Positions 1 to 6,594 of a stretch of DNA of 7,179 nt are shown here, in pieces. The DNA comes from Bacteroidota bacterium (GTDB lineage: Bacteria; Bacteroidota; Bacteroidia; Bacteroidales; VadinHA17), in assembly GCA_030631445.1 (NCBI GenBank), contig DAOVLD010000084.1:1-7179 (forward strand). The letters run 5' to 3'. Numbering within the stretch: the first letter of the stretch is position 1; every line of letters starts with the position of its first letter. The notes beneath the pieces are model-generated. The model did no database searches, was not told the origin of the DNA, and worked only from the letters and a program-made list of their open reading frames with translations. Made by a program: the position numbers and the translations under genes.

Positions 1-717
1 TTCATTTGTGAATACAGGGGTAAAATGCCCGTGAAATACAAAGGGGAAATTGATATGTATTTTGTAAATGGTATTCGTCCTGAGTTGTTAATTGACATGA
101 AAGGATTGCCAAATGAAAAATTCAGGATCCGGCTGCAACTGCTAAGACTTTTGGATGTTGAAGAAAATATACTTTCGAAGATGGAAAATGAACTGCCGGA
201 AATTCTTAGTTTTCACAATTTAAAGCACACGGTAAACGTATCAACACAGGTTGAGCTTATTGGCAGAGCTGAAGGAATATCTGATGAAGAAATGATTCTT
301 GTCCAGACAGCAGCCATTTTTCACGATTCGGGTTTTCTTGATGGAATTGAAAATCATAAACAAACAAGTTGTTTTTATGCAAGAGACATATTGCCAAAAT
401 ATGAGTATTCAAATGAACAGATTGAGACTGTTTGCAAGCTTATAATGTCTACACAGATGCCTATTTCGCCGGAGAACAAGCTGGAAGAAATTCTTTGTGA
501 TGCTAATCTTGCTTATTTAGGAAGGGTTGATTTTGTTGATATTATGAAAAACCAGGCAAAAGAAGTGGTTCTTAATAAAATAGTCTCATCGGAAAAGGAG
601 TGGTTTGAAAAACAAATAGGATTTGTTAAAGATCACGAATTCTATACTGCTACTGCCAGGGTACTCAGAGAGGTTTCAAAAGAAGAACAGGGGAAGAATC
701 TGGAAGAACTTATTTAA
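1..717 (+). CDS. C-terminal part of a class III nucleotide cyclase / HD-domain phosphohydrolase fusion (5' end outside window)
   Basis: The frame is open from base 1 to the TAA at 715-717, giving 238 residues with no start needed inside the window. The first ~24 residues (CEYRGKMPVKYKGEIDMYFV) match the C-terminal strands of class III adenylate/guanylate cyclases, typically C-x-x-RG-x-I-x-VKGKGE-x-x-TYF. I therefore treat the ATGs at 25 and 55 as internal, although 55 has an AAGGGG 8 nt upstream. The rest is an HD domain: His72 and His76 in HNLKHT, the HD doublet at 108-109 (FHDSG), His119 in NHKQT, and Asp167 in ILCDANLAYLGR. That last motif usually reads CDADL, so the second Asp is Asn here; the metal-binding Asp is kept. 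HD proteins are metal-dependent phosphohydrolases. The upstream cyclase would make cAMP or cGMP, and the HD substrate is unknown. N-terminal sensory domains may lie off the left edge. The fusion is inferred from the short cyclase tail. Confidence 0.8.
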   Translation, partial: FICEYRGKMPVKYKGEIDMYFVNGIRPELLIDMKGLPNEKFRIRLQLLRLLDVEENILSKMENELPEILSFHNLKHTVNVSTQVELIGRAEGISDEEMILVQTAAIFHDSGFLDGIENHKQTSCFYARDILPKYEYSNEQIETVCKLIMSTQMPISPENKLEEILCDANLAYLGRVDFVDIMKNQAKEVVLNKIVSSEKEWFEKQIGFVKDHEFYTATARVLREVSKEEQGKNLEELI

Positions 718-791
718 TTTGTTTTGTCAGTTTAGATAAATTATTTTTGGACCGCGTTTAAAACTTATATAAAAACTATAATAAATTATGA

Positions 792-875
792 AACTTCCAT
801 GTATCATCAATGCACAAACAATAATGATTAAATAATGGTTGCGCAACAGTATACGGAATTTTTTACATGGAAGTT
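792..875. repeat. 12-bp perfect inverted repeat with 60-nt loop
   Basis: AACTTCCATGTA at 792-803 is the exact reverse complement of TACATGGAAGTT at 864-875. The 60-nt loop holds a 10-bp palindrome, GTTGCGCAAC (838-847). The structure lies between the cyclase/HD stop and ilvE. It has no T-tract after the right arm, so it is not a standard intrinsic terminator. It could be the end of an interspersed element, a stem in a transcript, or a protein-binding site. The sequence does not decide between these. Confidence 0.55.
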
Positions 876-908
876 CACGAGCGGGTTTGCGCCAGGGTTT
901 TTGTGGGA

Positions 909-947
909 GCGAGTAACAACCGAACTGCCGATAGGCAGTGAGCTCGC
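909..947. other. Nested hairpin in the ilvE upstream spacer
   Basis: ACTGCC (924-929) and GGCAGT (934-939) form a 6-bp stem closed by a GATA loop. GCGAG (909-913) can pair with CTCGC (943-947) as an outer stem. The segment from about 876 to 950 is visibly more GC-rich than its AT-rich surroundings. It ends just before a possible promoter box for ilvE. It may be a structured element or part of an interspersed repeat together with the inverted repeat at 792-875. No known RNA family is recognised. The 333-base spacer at 718-1050 holds no credible gene. Confidence 0.4.
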
Positions 948-950
948 GAA

Positions 951-958
951 TACCTTTG
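951..958 (+). promoter_or_regulatory. Possible Bacteroidetes -7 box for ilvE
   Basis: TACCTTTG matches TAnnTTTG, the -7 consensus of the primary sigma factor in Bacteroidetes. It sits 92 nt upstream of the ilvE ATG. No TTG or TTTG is seen at the expected -33 distance, so this is a weak candidate. It would start transcription near 965 and give a 5' leader of about 85 nt, with ftsX probably co-transcribed. Confidence 0.25.
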
Positions 959-1050
959 AAAATAAATTTATTTATGAGCAAATACCACAGAACTTATAAA
1001 AAGGTAGAAAATTTGAGTAACCTTATCACTAACATAAAAAATTTAAATGT

Positions 1051-2079
1051 ATGAAAAATATTGACTGGAAAAACCTGCCATTTGGTTATCAAAAAACAGA
1101 TTATAATATTCGATGCTATTATAAAGATGGCAGATGGGGAGAACCGGAAATTTCTTCATCGGAATATATAAAAATACATATTGCAGCTACAGCACTACAT
1201 TATGGACAGGAAGCTTTTGAGGGAATGAAAGCTTTTCGGGGGAAAGACGGGAAAATACGTTTATTTCGTTGGGAAGAAAATTCAAAGAGACTTAATAATT
1301 CTGCAAAAGGGATAAAACTTGCTGAAGTGCCCGGAGAACTTTTTAAAGAAATGATATTTAAAGCAGTGAAATTAAATGAAGAATTTATCCCTCCATACGG
1401 ATCAGGTGCTGCATTATACATTCGCCCACTGCTTTTCGGATCAGGTCCTCGTGTTGGTGTAAGACCCTCTGCAGAATATACATTTATTGTTTTTGTAACT
1501 CCGGTAGGTCCGTATTTTAAAGGTGGTATAAAGCCGGTTAACATGTTACTTTGCCGCGATTTTGACAGGGCTTCTCCGTTGGGAACAGGGAATATAAAAG
1601 TTGGAGGAAACTACGCTGCAAGCCTTGTCCCGGTTGAAATAGCACATAATAAAGGATTTGCCAATGTTCTGTTCTTAGATGCAAAAGAAAAGAAATATAT
1701 TGACGAATGTGGTCCGGCAAATTTCTTTGGAATAAAGGAAAATACATATATAACACCCGAATCACCATCGATATTACCATCAATTACAAACAAAAGTCTT
1801 ATTCAGCTTGCTAAAGACATAGGATTGAAAACAGAACGCAGAAAAATTGCGTTTGAAGAACTGGATACTTTTGATGAGGTAGGAGCATGCGGAACTGCTG
1901 CCGTAATTAGCCCCATTAAATCCATCACAGATCCTTTAAATAATAAAATTTACAAGTTTTGTAAAGATGATAATCCGGGACAGATTTCTATGAAGTTATA
2001 TGAAAAATTAGTTGCTATTCAAAATGGTGATGAACCTGATTTGCATGGATGGGTGGAAGTGGTTGAAGGCACTGAATAG
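1051..2079 (+). CDS. ilvE: Branched-chain amino acid aminotransferase
   Basis: This is a 342-residue PLP enzyme of fold type IV. It interconverts leucine, isoleucine and valine with their 2-keto acids, using glutamate/2-oxoglutarate, in the cytoplasm. Visible motifs are YGQEAFEGMKAFRG (51-64), the arginine-containing YIRPLLFGSGP (123-133), and the Schiff-base lysine Lys183 in GTGNIKVGGNYAASL. Glu219 in YIDECGPANFFGI lies where the PLP pyridine-nitrogen glutamate is expected. A GACGTAAVISPI segment near the C-terminus is also typical. Length and motif spacing resemble the eukaryotic-like BCAT subfamily (about 340-365 residues) more than the ~300-residue E. coli IlvE. The ATG at 1051 fits the usual N-terminus; an ATG at 1047 is out of frame. 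No clear Shine-Dalgarno is present. ftsX follows after 22 nt. Confidence 0.95.
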   Translation: MKNIDWKNLPFGYQKTDYNIRCYYKDGRWGEPEISSSEYIKIHIAATALHYGQEAFEGMKAFRGKDGKIRLFRWEENSKRLNNSAKGIKLAEVPGELFKEMIFKAVKLNEEFIPPYGSGAALYIRPLLFGSGPRVGVRPSAEYTFIVFVTPVGPYFKGGIKPVNMLLCRDFDRASPLGTGNIKVGGNYAASLVPVEIAHNKGFANVLFLDAKEKKYIDECGPANFFGIKENTYITPESPSILPSITNKSLIQLAKDIGLKTERRKIAFEELDTFDEVGACGTAAVISPIKSITDPLNNKIYKFCKDDNPGQISMKLYEKLVAIQNGDEPDLHGWVEVVEGTE

Positions 2080-2101
2080 TTATTATATTTTAATTAAAGG
2101 A

Positions 2102-2977
2102 ATGGGAGAAAAAAAACCGAAAACTACCAGAAGAAGATTAAGAGGTTCCTATATTTCATCTGTTATTAGTATTTCTCTGGTACTTTTTTTACTTGGAATT
2201 CTGGGTTTGCTTATGCTTAATGCTCATAAACTTTCGGTTTATGTGAAAGAAAATATCAGTTTTTCAGTAATAATCAAAGATCAGGTAAAAGAAGTTGAGA
2301 TTAAAAAATTGCAAAAGGAGCTGGATGCTTCCGGTTATATTAAGTCGACTGAATATGTATCGAAAGAAAATGCTGCTATGGAGTTGCAGGAAGATCTTGG
2401 AGAGGATTTTATTGATTTTCTCGGATATAATCCCCTGTTAGCATCTATTGATGTTTATCTTTATGCCGATTTCGCTAACCCTGATAGTATTAATGTTATT
2501 GAGGATAATTTGTTATCATATCCGATGGTGAAGGAAGTTTTTTATCAGGAATCGCTTATACATTTAATAAATGAGAATGTTAGAAAAATAGGAGTGTTTC
2601 TGTTAACATTCAGTGGTTTGTTATTTCTTGTAGCCATAACACTAATCAATAATACAATAAGACTATCAGTTTATTCAAAACGTTTTATTATCCATACTAT
2701 GCAATTGGTTGGTGCAACAAGAGCTTTTATACGATGGCCATTTCTTGCAAAAAGCACATTGCATGGGGTGCTTGGAGGACTATTTGCTATAATGTTGTTA
2801 TTGGGACTTCTCTATTTTATTCAAAAAGAATTTATAGAAATTTTCAGTTTCCGGGATGCAAAAATAATAGCAATTCTTTTTACCGGAATAATTTTTACGG
2901 GTATTGTTCTGAACTGGGTTTCAACATTTTTTGCGGTAAATAAATATCTCAGGATGGAAGAGGATGAGCTTTTTTAA
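2102..2977 (+). CDS. ftsX: Cell division membrane protein FtsX (ABC transporter permease-like)
   Basis: This 291-residue protein is the membrane partner of the FtsE ATPase. FtsEX acts at the septum and in other bacteria controls peptidoglycan hydrolases. The layout fits the family: a basic cytoplasmic N-terminus (KKPKTTRRRLR), TM1 about 18-40, an extracytoplasmic domain about 45-160, then TM2 about 163-183, TM3 about 221-240 and TM4 about 255-278. The signature NTIRLSVYSKRF...MQLVGATRAFIRWPF lies at 184-214. The frame is open from an ATG at 2012, but that start would overlap ilvE by 68 bases and add 30 residues unlike any FtsX N-terminus. The ATG at 2102 gives the normal family start; AAAGG lies immediately upstream but is too close to be a good ribosome binding site. 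ftsE is not in this window. The stop codon runs directly into a purine-rich repeat array. Confidence 0.93.
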   Translation: MGEKKPKTTRRRLRGSYISSVISISLVLFLLGILGLLMLNAHKLSVYVKENISFSVIIKDQVKEVEIKKLQKELDASGYIKSTEYVSKENAAMELQEDLGEDFIDFLGYNPLLASIDVYLYADFANPDSINVIEDNLLSYPMVKEVFYQESLIHLINENVRKIGVFLLTFSGLLFLVAITLINNTIRLSVYSKRFIIHTMQLVGATRAFIRWPFLAKSTLHGVLGGLFAIMLLLGLLYFIQKEFIEIFSFRDAKIIAILFTGIIFTGIVLNWVSTFFAVNKYLRMEEDELF

Positions 2978-3150
2978 GAGCAGAGAGCGGAGGGCAGAGA
3001 GTAAAGAAGTAAAAGTAAAGAGAGAGTTGAGTGAGTTGAGTGGTTGAGTAAGGAAGAGGAAAGAGGTGAAGAAAAAAGACAGAAGGCAAAAGTAAAGAGG
3101 GGGAAATGAGGTAATGAGGTGAAAAGTGAAGAAGAGAAATGGGCAAAGCA
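2977..3150 (+). repeat. Purine-rich low-complexity tract with 7-bp and 8-bp imperfect tandem repeats
   Basis: From the last base of the ftsX stop codon the sequence reads as heptads: AGAGCAG, AGAGCGG, AGGGCAG, then more degenerate units to about 3018. GTTGAGTG-like units of 8-9 bp follow at 3026-3050, and two ATGAGGTR octamers lie at 3106-3121. The plus strand has no C from 2996 to 3079 and only two C's in 2996-3143. The word AAGGCAAAAGT (3083-3093) recurs in two other spacers of this window. No coding potential is visible: the 7- and 8-bp periods break any reading frame, and the minus-strand open frames here are repeat translations. Together with the arrays at 3156-3183 and 3226-3267 it fills the spacer between ftsX and the DUF3098 gene. 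Confidence 0.75.
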
Positions 3151-3155
3151 ATATT

Positions 3156-3183
3156 TAACTTATAACGTTTAACATATAACTTA
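3156..3183. repeat. Heptanucleotide array, consensus TAACNNN, 4 units
   Basis: Four consecutive 7-bp units begin at 3156, 3163, 3170 and 3177. Each starts with TAAC, followed by three variable bases; the first and last units are identical (TAACTTA). The array lies between the purine-rich tract and a second heptad array. The function is unknown. Confidence 0.65.
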
Positions 3184-3225
3184 TTGGAACGATGAATGAT
3201 GATTAGTAAATGTTGAAGTTAATCT

Positions 3226-3267
3226 TGAACCCTGAACCCTGAACTTTGAACTTTGAACTTTCAACTC
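3226..3267. repeat. Heptanucleotide array, consensus TGAACYY, 6 units
   Basis: Six consecutive 7-bp units begin at 3226, 3233, 3240, 3247, 3254 and 3261. Two are TGAACCC, three are TGAACTT, and the last is a degenerate TCAACTC. Identical units are adjacent to one another, as expected from slippage or unequal duplication. The array ends 45 nt before the DUF3098 start codon, so it may lie in that gene's promoter or leader region. Confidence 0.8.
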
Positions 3268-3312
3268 ATTATATATCAACTTATAAAAACAAAGCACCTA
3301 AACAAATAAATT

Positions 3313-3579
3313 ATGGCAATAAAAAAGAAGAATGAACAAACGAACTCCGGTTTCCCATTGGGCAGAGAGAATTATATATTATTAATTATTGGATTCGTTA
3401 TTATTATAACGGGCTTTCTTCTTATGATCGGAGGGAAAGCAGAAAATCCTGATGAATTTCATGCTGAGGAGATATTTAGCTTCAGAAGAATAACACTGGC
3501 TCCGATTATTGTGTTATTCGGATTTGTCTTTGAAATTTGGGCTATCATGAAGAAGCCGAAGGAAGAGGAAAAAAGTTAA
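3313..3579 (+). CDS. DUF3098 family two-helix membrane protein
   Basis: An 88-residue protein with a lysine-rich cytoplasmic start (MAIKKK) and two predicted membrane helices, about residues 21-39 and 60-79. It ends in a charged tail (KKPKEEEKS). The segments PLGRENYILLIIGFVIIITG and FSFRRITLAPIIVLFGFVFE agree with DUF3098, a short family I know mainly from Bacteroidetes, found between ftsX and uppP. The biochemical role is unknown. Its position suggests an envelope or division-related function, but that is inference from context only. The start ATG follows an AT-rich stretch without a Shine-Dalgarno sequence. The spacers on both sides (335 and 398 nt) are full of short tandem repeats. Confidence 0.85.
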   Translation: MAIKKKNEQTNSGFPLGRENYILLIIGFVIIITGFLLMIGGKAENPDEFHAEEIFSFRRITLAPIIVLFGFVFEIWAIMKKPKEEEKS

Positions 3580-3586
3580 AAGCCTG

Positions 3587-3624
3587 CCACGTGAAATGCG
3601 ACGTAGGAGCATATTTCACAGTGG
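3587..3624. other. Long hairpin just after the DUF3098 stop codon
   Basis: CCACGTGAAAT (3587-3597) pairs with ATTTCAC-A-GTGG (3613-3624), giving 11 base pairs interrupted by one bulged A at 3620, around a 15-nt loop. It begins 7 nt after the stop codon. No T-run follows, and the next bases are purine-rich, so an intrinsic terminator of the usual form is not supported. It could protect the 3' end of the mRNA or be a palindromic interspersed repeat. Confidence 0.5.
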
Positions 3625-3702
3625 TCGAAAGTCGAAAGGGAAGAGGAGGAAATGAGGTAATGGGGAAATGAGGTGATGAGGTGAAAAAGGCAAAAGTGAA
3701 AG
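3624..3702 (+). repeat. Purine-rich tandem repeats: GTCGAAA heptads and ATGAGGTR octamers
   Basis: Two exact GTCGAAA heptads lie at 3624-3637. Four octamers follow at 3652-3683 (ATGAGGTA, ATGGGGAA, then ATGAGGTG twice). AAGGCAAAAGTGAA at 3687-3700 comes next; it is identical to 6603-6616 and differs by one base from 3083-3096. The octamers match those at 3106-3121 after ftsX, but here there are four instead of two, so the copy number differs between the two spacers. Between this tract and the structure at 3802-3900 I see only unremarkable AT-rich DNA. Confidence 0.7.
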
Positions 3703-3801
3703 TAAACGAACCAGCACCCGGTAACTCTTTAGAAGAAAGAAAAATGTAGATTACTTAGTGCTTGTTTATAATAATAAAATAATTGGTGTATTTTGAATAT
3801 C

Positions 3802-3900
3802 GAACAAGAATTAACGATTTTAAATTTCAGATTTTTAGCCACTTCGCAAATCGTTAATCGGTGTTCCCCCGACACTTTGTGTTCGGGGCAGGCCTTGTTC
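3802..3900. other. Potential three-way-junction fold upstream of uppP
   Basis: Three perfect or near-perfect stems nest together. The outer stem is GAACAAG (3802-3808) with CTTGTTC (3894-3900). Inside it, ATTAACGATTT (3810-3820) pairs with AAATCGTTAAT (3848-3858), an 11-bp stem with a 27-nt loop. CCCCGACAC (3867-3875) pairs with GTGTTCGGGG (3879-3888) with one bulge and a TTT loop. The element ends 77 nt before the uppP start codon. It could be a structured leader RNA or an interspersed palindromic element; no known riboswitch class is recognised. Stem pairing is seen directly, but the fold and any role are inferred. Confidence 0.4.
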
Positions 3901-3977
3901 TTAAATCAATTTATTCCGACTTTATGGACAGACACTATTTAGGATAATATGTAATCAATAACAATTCACATTTTGTA

Positions 3978-4760
3978 ATGAGCTGGTTTGAAGCGCTCCT
4001 TTTAGGATTAATACAGGGGTTTACTGAATTTTTGCCGGTAAGCAGCAGCGGACATCTTGAACTCGGGAAACATTTTTTGCAAATAGAGACCGAACAAAGT
4101 TTAAGTTTTACAGTAGTTGTTCATGGTGCTACGGTATTATCTACAATAGTTGTTTTTTGGAAGGAGATCAGAGATCTGTTTTCAGGATTTATAACTTTTA
4201 AATGGAACAATGAAAATAAATATATTGTAAAAATATTAGTGTCAATAATCCCCGTGGGGTTTATCGGCTTGTTTTTCGAAGAGGAAGTAAAACAATTTTT
4301 TACCGGAAATATTGTTTTTGTAGGTGCTATGCTTCTGGTTACAGCTACATTGCTGTCATTAACATATATTTCAAAATCAAGAGGGAAAAATATTTCATTC
4401 CTTGATGCTTTTATAATAGGAATAGCACAGGCATTTGCTGTTTTACCAGGCATTTCAAGATCAGGAGCAACCATTGCAACAGGCATAATGCTTGGAAATA
4501 ATAAAAAAGAGATTGCGCAATTTTCATTCTTAATGGTTCTTATCCCTGTAATCGGAGCAAACATGAAAGATATTTTATCCGGCGAGTTTTCAGAAGCCTC
4601 TAATATCGGGATTATACCTGTTGTTGTAGGTTTTATTGCAGCATTTGTTTCCGGACTTCTTGCATGTAAATGGATGATTAATCTTGTAAAAAGGGGAAAA
4701 TTGATTACTTTTGCAATTTATTGCACGATTATTGGCTTTTTGGCAATCTTGTTAGGGTAA
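3978..4760 (+). CDS. uppP: Undecaprenyl-diphosphatase (BacA/UppP family)
   Basis: A 260-residue polytopic inner-membrane enzyme that dephosphorylates undecaprenyl pyrophosphate to undecaprenyl phosphate, recycling the lipid carrier for peptidoglycan and other surface polymers. Overexpression in other bacteria gives bacitracin resistance. The first signature, LIQGFTEFLPVSSSGHLEL (11-29), contains catalytic Glu17 with Ser22-Ser24 and His26. The second, LPGISRSGATI (156-166), contains Arg161. These are the two inverted-repeat active-site segments of the family, and length is typical (about 260-275). The ATG at 3978 places the first motif at its usual distance from the N-terminus. The gene follows a 398-nt repeat-rich spacer and is separated from truB by a single base, so the two are almost certainly one transcript. 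Confidence 0.96.
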   Translation: MSWFEALLLGLIQGFTEFLPVSSSGHLELGKHFLQIETEQSLSFTVVVHGATVLSTIVVFWKEIRDLFSGFITFKWNNENKYIVKILVSIIPVGFIGLFFEEEVKQFFTGNIVFVGAMLLVTATLLSLTYISKSRGKNISFLDAFIIGIAQAFAVLPGISRSGATIATGIMLGNNKKEIAQFSFLMVLIPVIGANMKDILSGEFSEASNIGIIPVVVGFIAAFVSGLLACKWMINLVKRGKLITFAIYCTIIGFLAILLG

Positions 4761-4761
4761 T

Positions 4762-5478
4762 ATGTTTCCGGTAAAAAAAAATGATTTTCAGGAAGGACAA
4801 GTATTAATATTCTCTAAACCATATCATTGGACCTCTTTTGATTTAGTAAGAAAAATAAAGATAATTTTACAGAAACAATTAAATCAAAAAATAAAAATCG
4901 GGCATGCTGGTACATTAGACCCTTTAGCAACGGGATTAATCATTTTATGTACAGGGAAAGCTACTAAACAAATTTCCGGATTTCAGGACCTGAATAAAGA
5001 ATATATTGCAACAATTGAATTAGGAAAAACAACTCCGTCATTTGATCTTGAAACAGAATTTGATAATAAACATGAATTCAAACACATAACGAAAAATTTA
5101 TTTGAATCTATTCTTAAAACATTTATCGGGGAAATTTACCAGATACCGCCTGCATATTCTGCTAAGAAGCATAAAGGCAAGAGAGCATATGAATTTGCAC
5201 GAAGGGGTATAGAGATTGAACTTAAGCCTGCCCTGATTAATATTTATGAATTAGAATTGTTGGAATTTAATCTTCCTATAGTTATATTAAGGATATTGTG
5301 TAGTAAGGGAACTTATATCCGGGCTTTGGCAAGAGATATCGGAAAAGCCCTTGATAGCGGAGCATATCTAAAAGCATTAGAGAGAACACGAATAGGGAAT
5401 TATTGTATAAATGACGCTTTTACAATAGATAGTTTTGAAAAAGATCTTTCCAATATAACTATACATTATCCCGAATAA
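4762..5478 (+). CDS. truB: tRNA pseudouridine-55 synthase
   Basis: A 238-residue enzyme that converts uridine 55 in the T-loop of tRNAs to pseudouridine. Catalytic Asp53 lies in GHAGTLDPLATGLI (47-60). Other family segments are KPYHWTSFDLVRKIK (19-33), IPPAYSAKKHKGKRAYEFAR (128-147) and CSKGTYIRALARDIG (180-194). It is shorter than E. coli TruB (314 residues) because the C-terminal PUA-like domain is lacking, which is usual in Bacteroidetes. It starts one base after the uppP stop, and queA follows after 21 nt. Grouping with queA places two tRNA-modifying enzymes in one transcript with a cell-wall lipid enzyme. Confidence 0.96.
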   Translation: MFPVKKNDFQEGQVLIFSKPYHWTSFDLVRKIKIILQKQLNQKIKIGHAGTLDPLATGLIILCTGKATKQISGFQDLNKEYIATIELGKTTPSFDLETEFDNKHEFKHITKNLFESILKTFIGEIYQIPPAYSAKKHKGKRAYEFARRGIEIELKPALINIYELELLEFNLPIVILRILCSKGTYIRALARDIGKALDSGAYLKALERTRIGNYCINDAFTIDSFEKDLSNITIHYPE

Positions 5479-5499
5479 CCATAATAAAAGCATGAACCG

Positions 5500-6555
5500 A
5501 TGAAAATGAAATTGTCTCAGTTTAATTATAATTTGCCTTCAAATCTGATTGCAATATACCCTGAAGTAAATCGGGACGATGCCCGTTTAATGGTTTTTCA
5601 CAGAGATACCGGCAAGATTGAACACAAAGTATTTAAGGATGTTATTAGTTATTTTGAGGATAAGGATGTACTTGTATTTAACAATACTAAAGTCTTCCCG
5701 GCAAGGTTGCACGGTAATAAGGAAAAAACAGGGGCTGAGATTGAAGTGTTTTTATTAAGAGAGCTTAACAAGGAGCAAAGGCTATGGGATGTTCTTGTTG
5801 ATCCGGCTAGAAAAATAAGAATTGGGAATAAGCTTTATTTTGGTGATGAGGAAATACTTGTTGCTGAAGTGATTGATAATACAACTTCACGGGGACGAAC
5901 CCTGAGATTTCTTTATGACGGCTCATATGAAGAGTTTAAGAAAACCTTGTATAATTTGGGAGAAACCCCGTTACCGAAATTTATTAAAAGAGAAGTAGAG
6001 CCGGAAGACAGGGAAAGATATCAGACAGTTTTTGCAAAACATGAAGGAGCTGTTGCCGCACCTACGGCAGGAATGCATTTCAGTAAACAGTTGTTAAAAC
6101 GATTTGAGATAAAGGGGATAGATTTTGCGGAGATTACGCTGCATGTAGGTTTGGGAAATTTCAGAAGCGTTGATGTTGAAGATCTGACTAAGCATAAGAT
6201 GGATTCGGAGAAAATTTTTATTTCTGAGGAAGCAGCCCAAATAATAAACAATGCAAAAGGAAGAAAAAGCGCTATCTGTTCTGTCGGAACAACGGTTATG
6301 AGAACACTTGAAAGTTCAGTATCAACCGATGGATATGTTAAACCATTTAACGGTTGGACAAATAAATTTATTTTCCCTCCCTACGAATTCAACGTGCCAA
6401 CAAGGATGATCAGTAATTTTCATCTTCCATATTCCACCTTACTGATGATGGTTTCAGCTTTTGCCGGATTTAAAAACCTGTTTAATGCTTATAATGTTGC
6501 CATAAAAGAAGAATACAGGTTTGGAACTTATGGTGATGCGATGTTGATTCTTTAA
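5500..6555 (+). CDS. queA: S-adenosylmethionine:tRNA ribosyltransferase-isomerase
   Basis: A 351-residue enzyme of queuosine synthesis. It transfers the ribosyl moiety of S-adenosylmethionine to preQ1 at position 34 of tRNAs, giving epoxyqueuosine. Recognised segments are [17 protein letters not shown] (56-72), [13 protein letters not shown] (182-194), [13 protein letters not shown] (212-224), [12 protein letters not shown] (261-272), [18 protein letters not shown] (306-323) and [11 protein letters not shown] (339-349). The usual GLGTFRPV reads GLGNFRSV here, a mild deviation. Length is normal (about 340-356). ATG 5500 and ATG 5506 are both in frame, and 5500 is taken as the longer choice. 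A four-codon ATG-AAC-CGA-TGA at 5492-5503 overlaps the start in another frame. The 3' end is followed within 11 nt by a heptad repeat array. Confidence 0.96.
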   Translation: MKMKLSQFNYNLPSNLIAIYPEVNRDDARLMVFHRDTGKIEHKVFKDVISYFEDKDVLVFNNTKVFPARLHGNKEKTGAEIEVFLLRELNKEQRLWDVLVDPARKIRIGNKLYFGDEEILVAEVIDNTTSRGRTLRFLYDGSYEEFKKTLYNLGETPLPKFIKREVEPEDRERYQTVFAKHEGAVAAPTAGMHFSKQLLKRFEIKGIDFAEITLHVGLGNFRSVDVEDLTKHKMDSEKIFISEEAAQIINNAKGRKSAICSVGTTVMRTLESSVSTDGYVKPFNGWTNKFIFPPYEFNVPTRMISNFHLPYSTLLMMVSAFAGFKNLFNAYNVAIKEEYRFGTYGDAMLIL

Positions 6556-6566
6556 GAAAGGTAGAA

Positions 6567-6594
6567 GGCACAAGACGCAAGACACAAGGCACAA
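6567..6594 (+). repeat. Heptanucleotide array, consensus GRCRCAA, 4 units
   Basis: Four consecutive 7-bp units begin at 6567, 6574, 6581 and 6588, all fitting GRCRCAA. The preceding seven bases, GGTAGAA, look like a decayed fifth unit. The array starts 11 nt after the queA stop codon and is purine-rich on the queA sense strand. The AAGGCAAAAGT word shared with the other spacers follows at 6603-6613. Confidence 0.7.

Noticed and set aside
25..717. Treating the ATG at 25 (or 55) as the true start of a stand-alone HD protein
   Set aside because: The frame is open to base 1, and residues on both sides of these ATGs form one continuous cyclase C-terminal motif. A partial fusion gene fits better, although 55 does have a reasonable ribosome binding site.
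727..981. 84-codon open frame on the minus strand between the cyclase/HD gene and ilvE
   Set aside because: It has no recognisable family and spans the inverted repeat and nested hairpin. Its composition changes abruptly along its length, so it looks like a chance translation of a structured intergenic element.
2012..2101. Longer ftsX start at ATG 2012
   Set aside because: It would overlap the ilvE coding region by 68 bases and add an N-terminal stretch not found in FtsX. The ATG at 2102 gives the normal length and a basic N-terminus.
2921..3151. Minus-strand open frames rich in Leu, Phe, Ser and Pro opposite the ftsX 3' spacer
   Set aside because: They are translations of the complement of the C-poor purine tract. 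Their repetitive content follows from the 7-8 bp repeats, and they run into the real ftsX end.
5492..5503. Mini-frame ATG-AAC-CGA-TGA overlapping the queA start codon
   Set aside because: It could couple translation of queA to termination of a leader peptide, but four codons without a ribosome binding site are expected by chance in AT-rich DNA.
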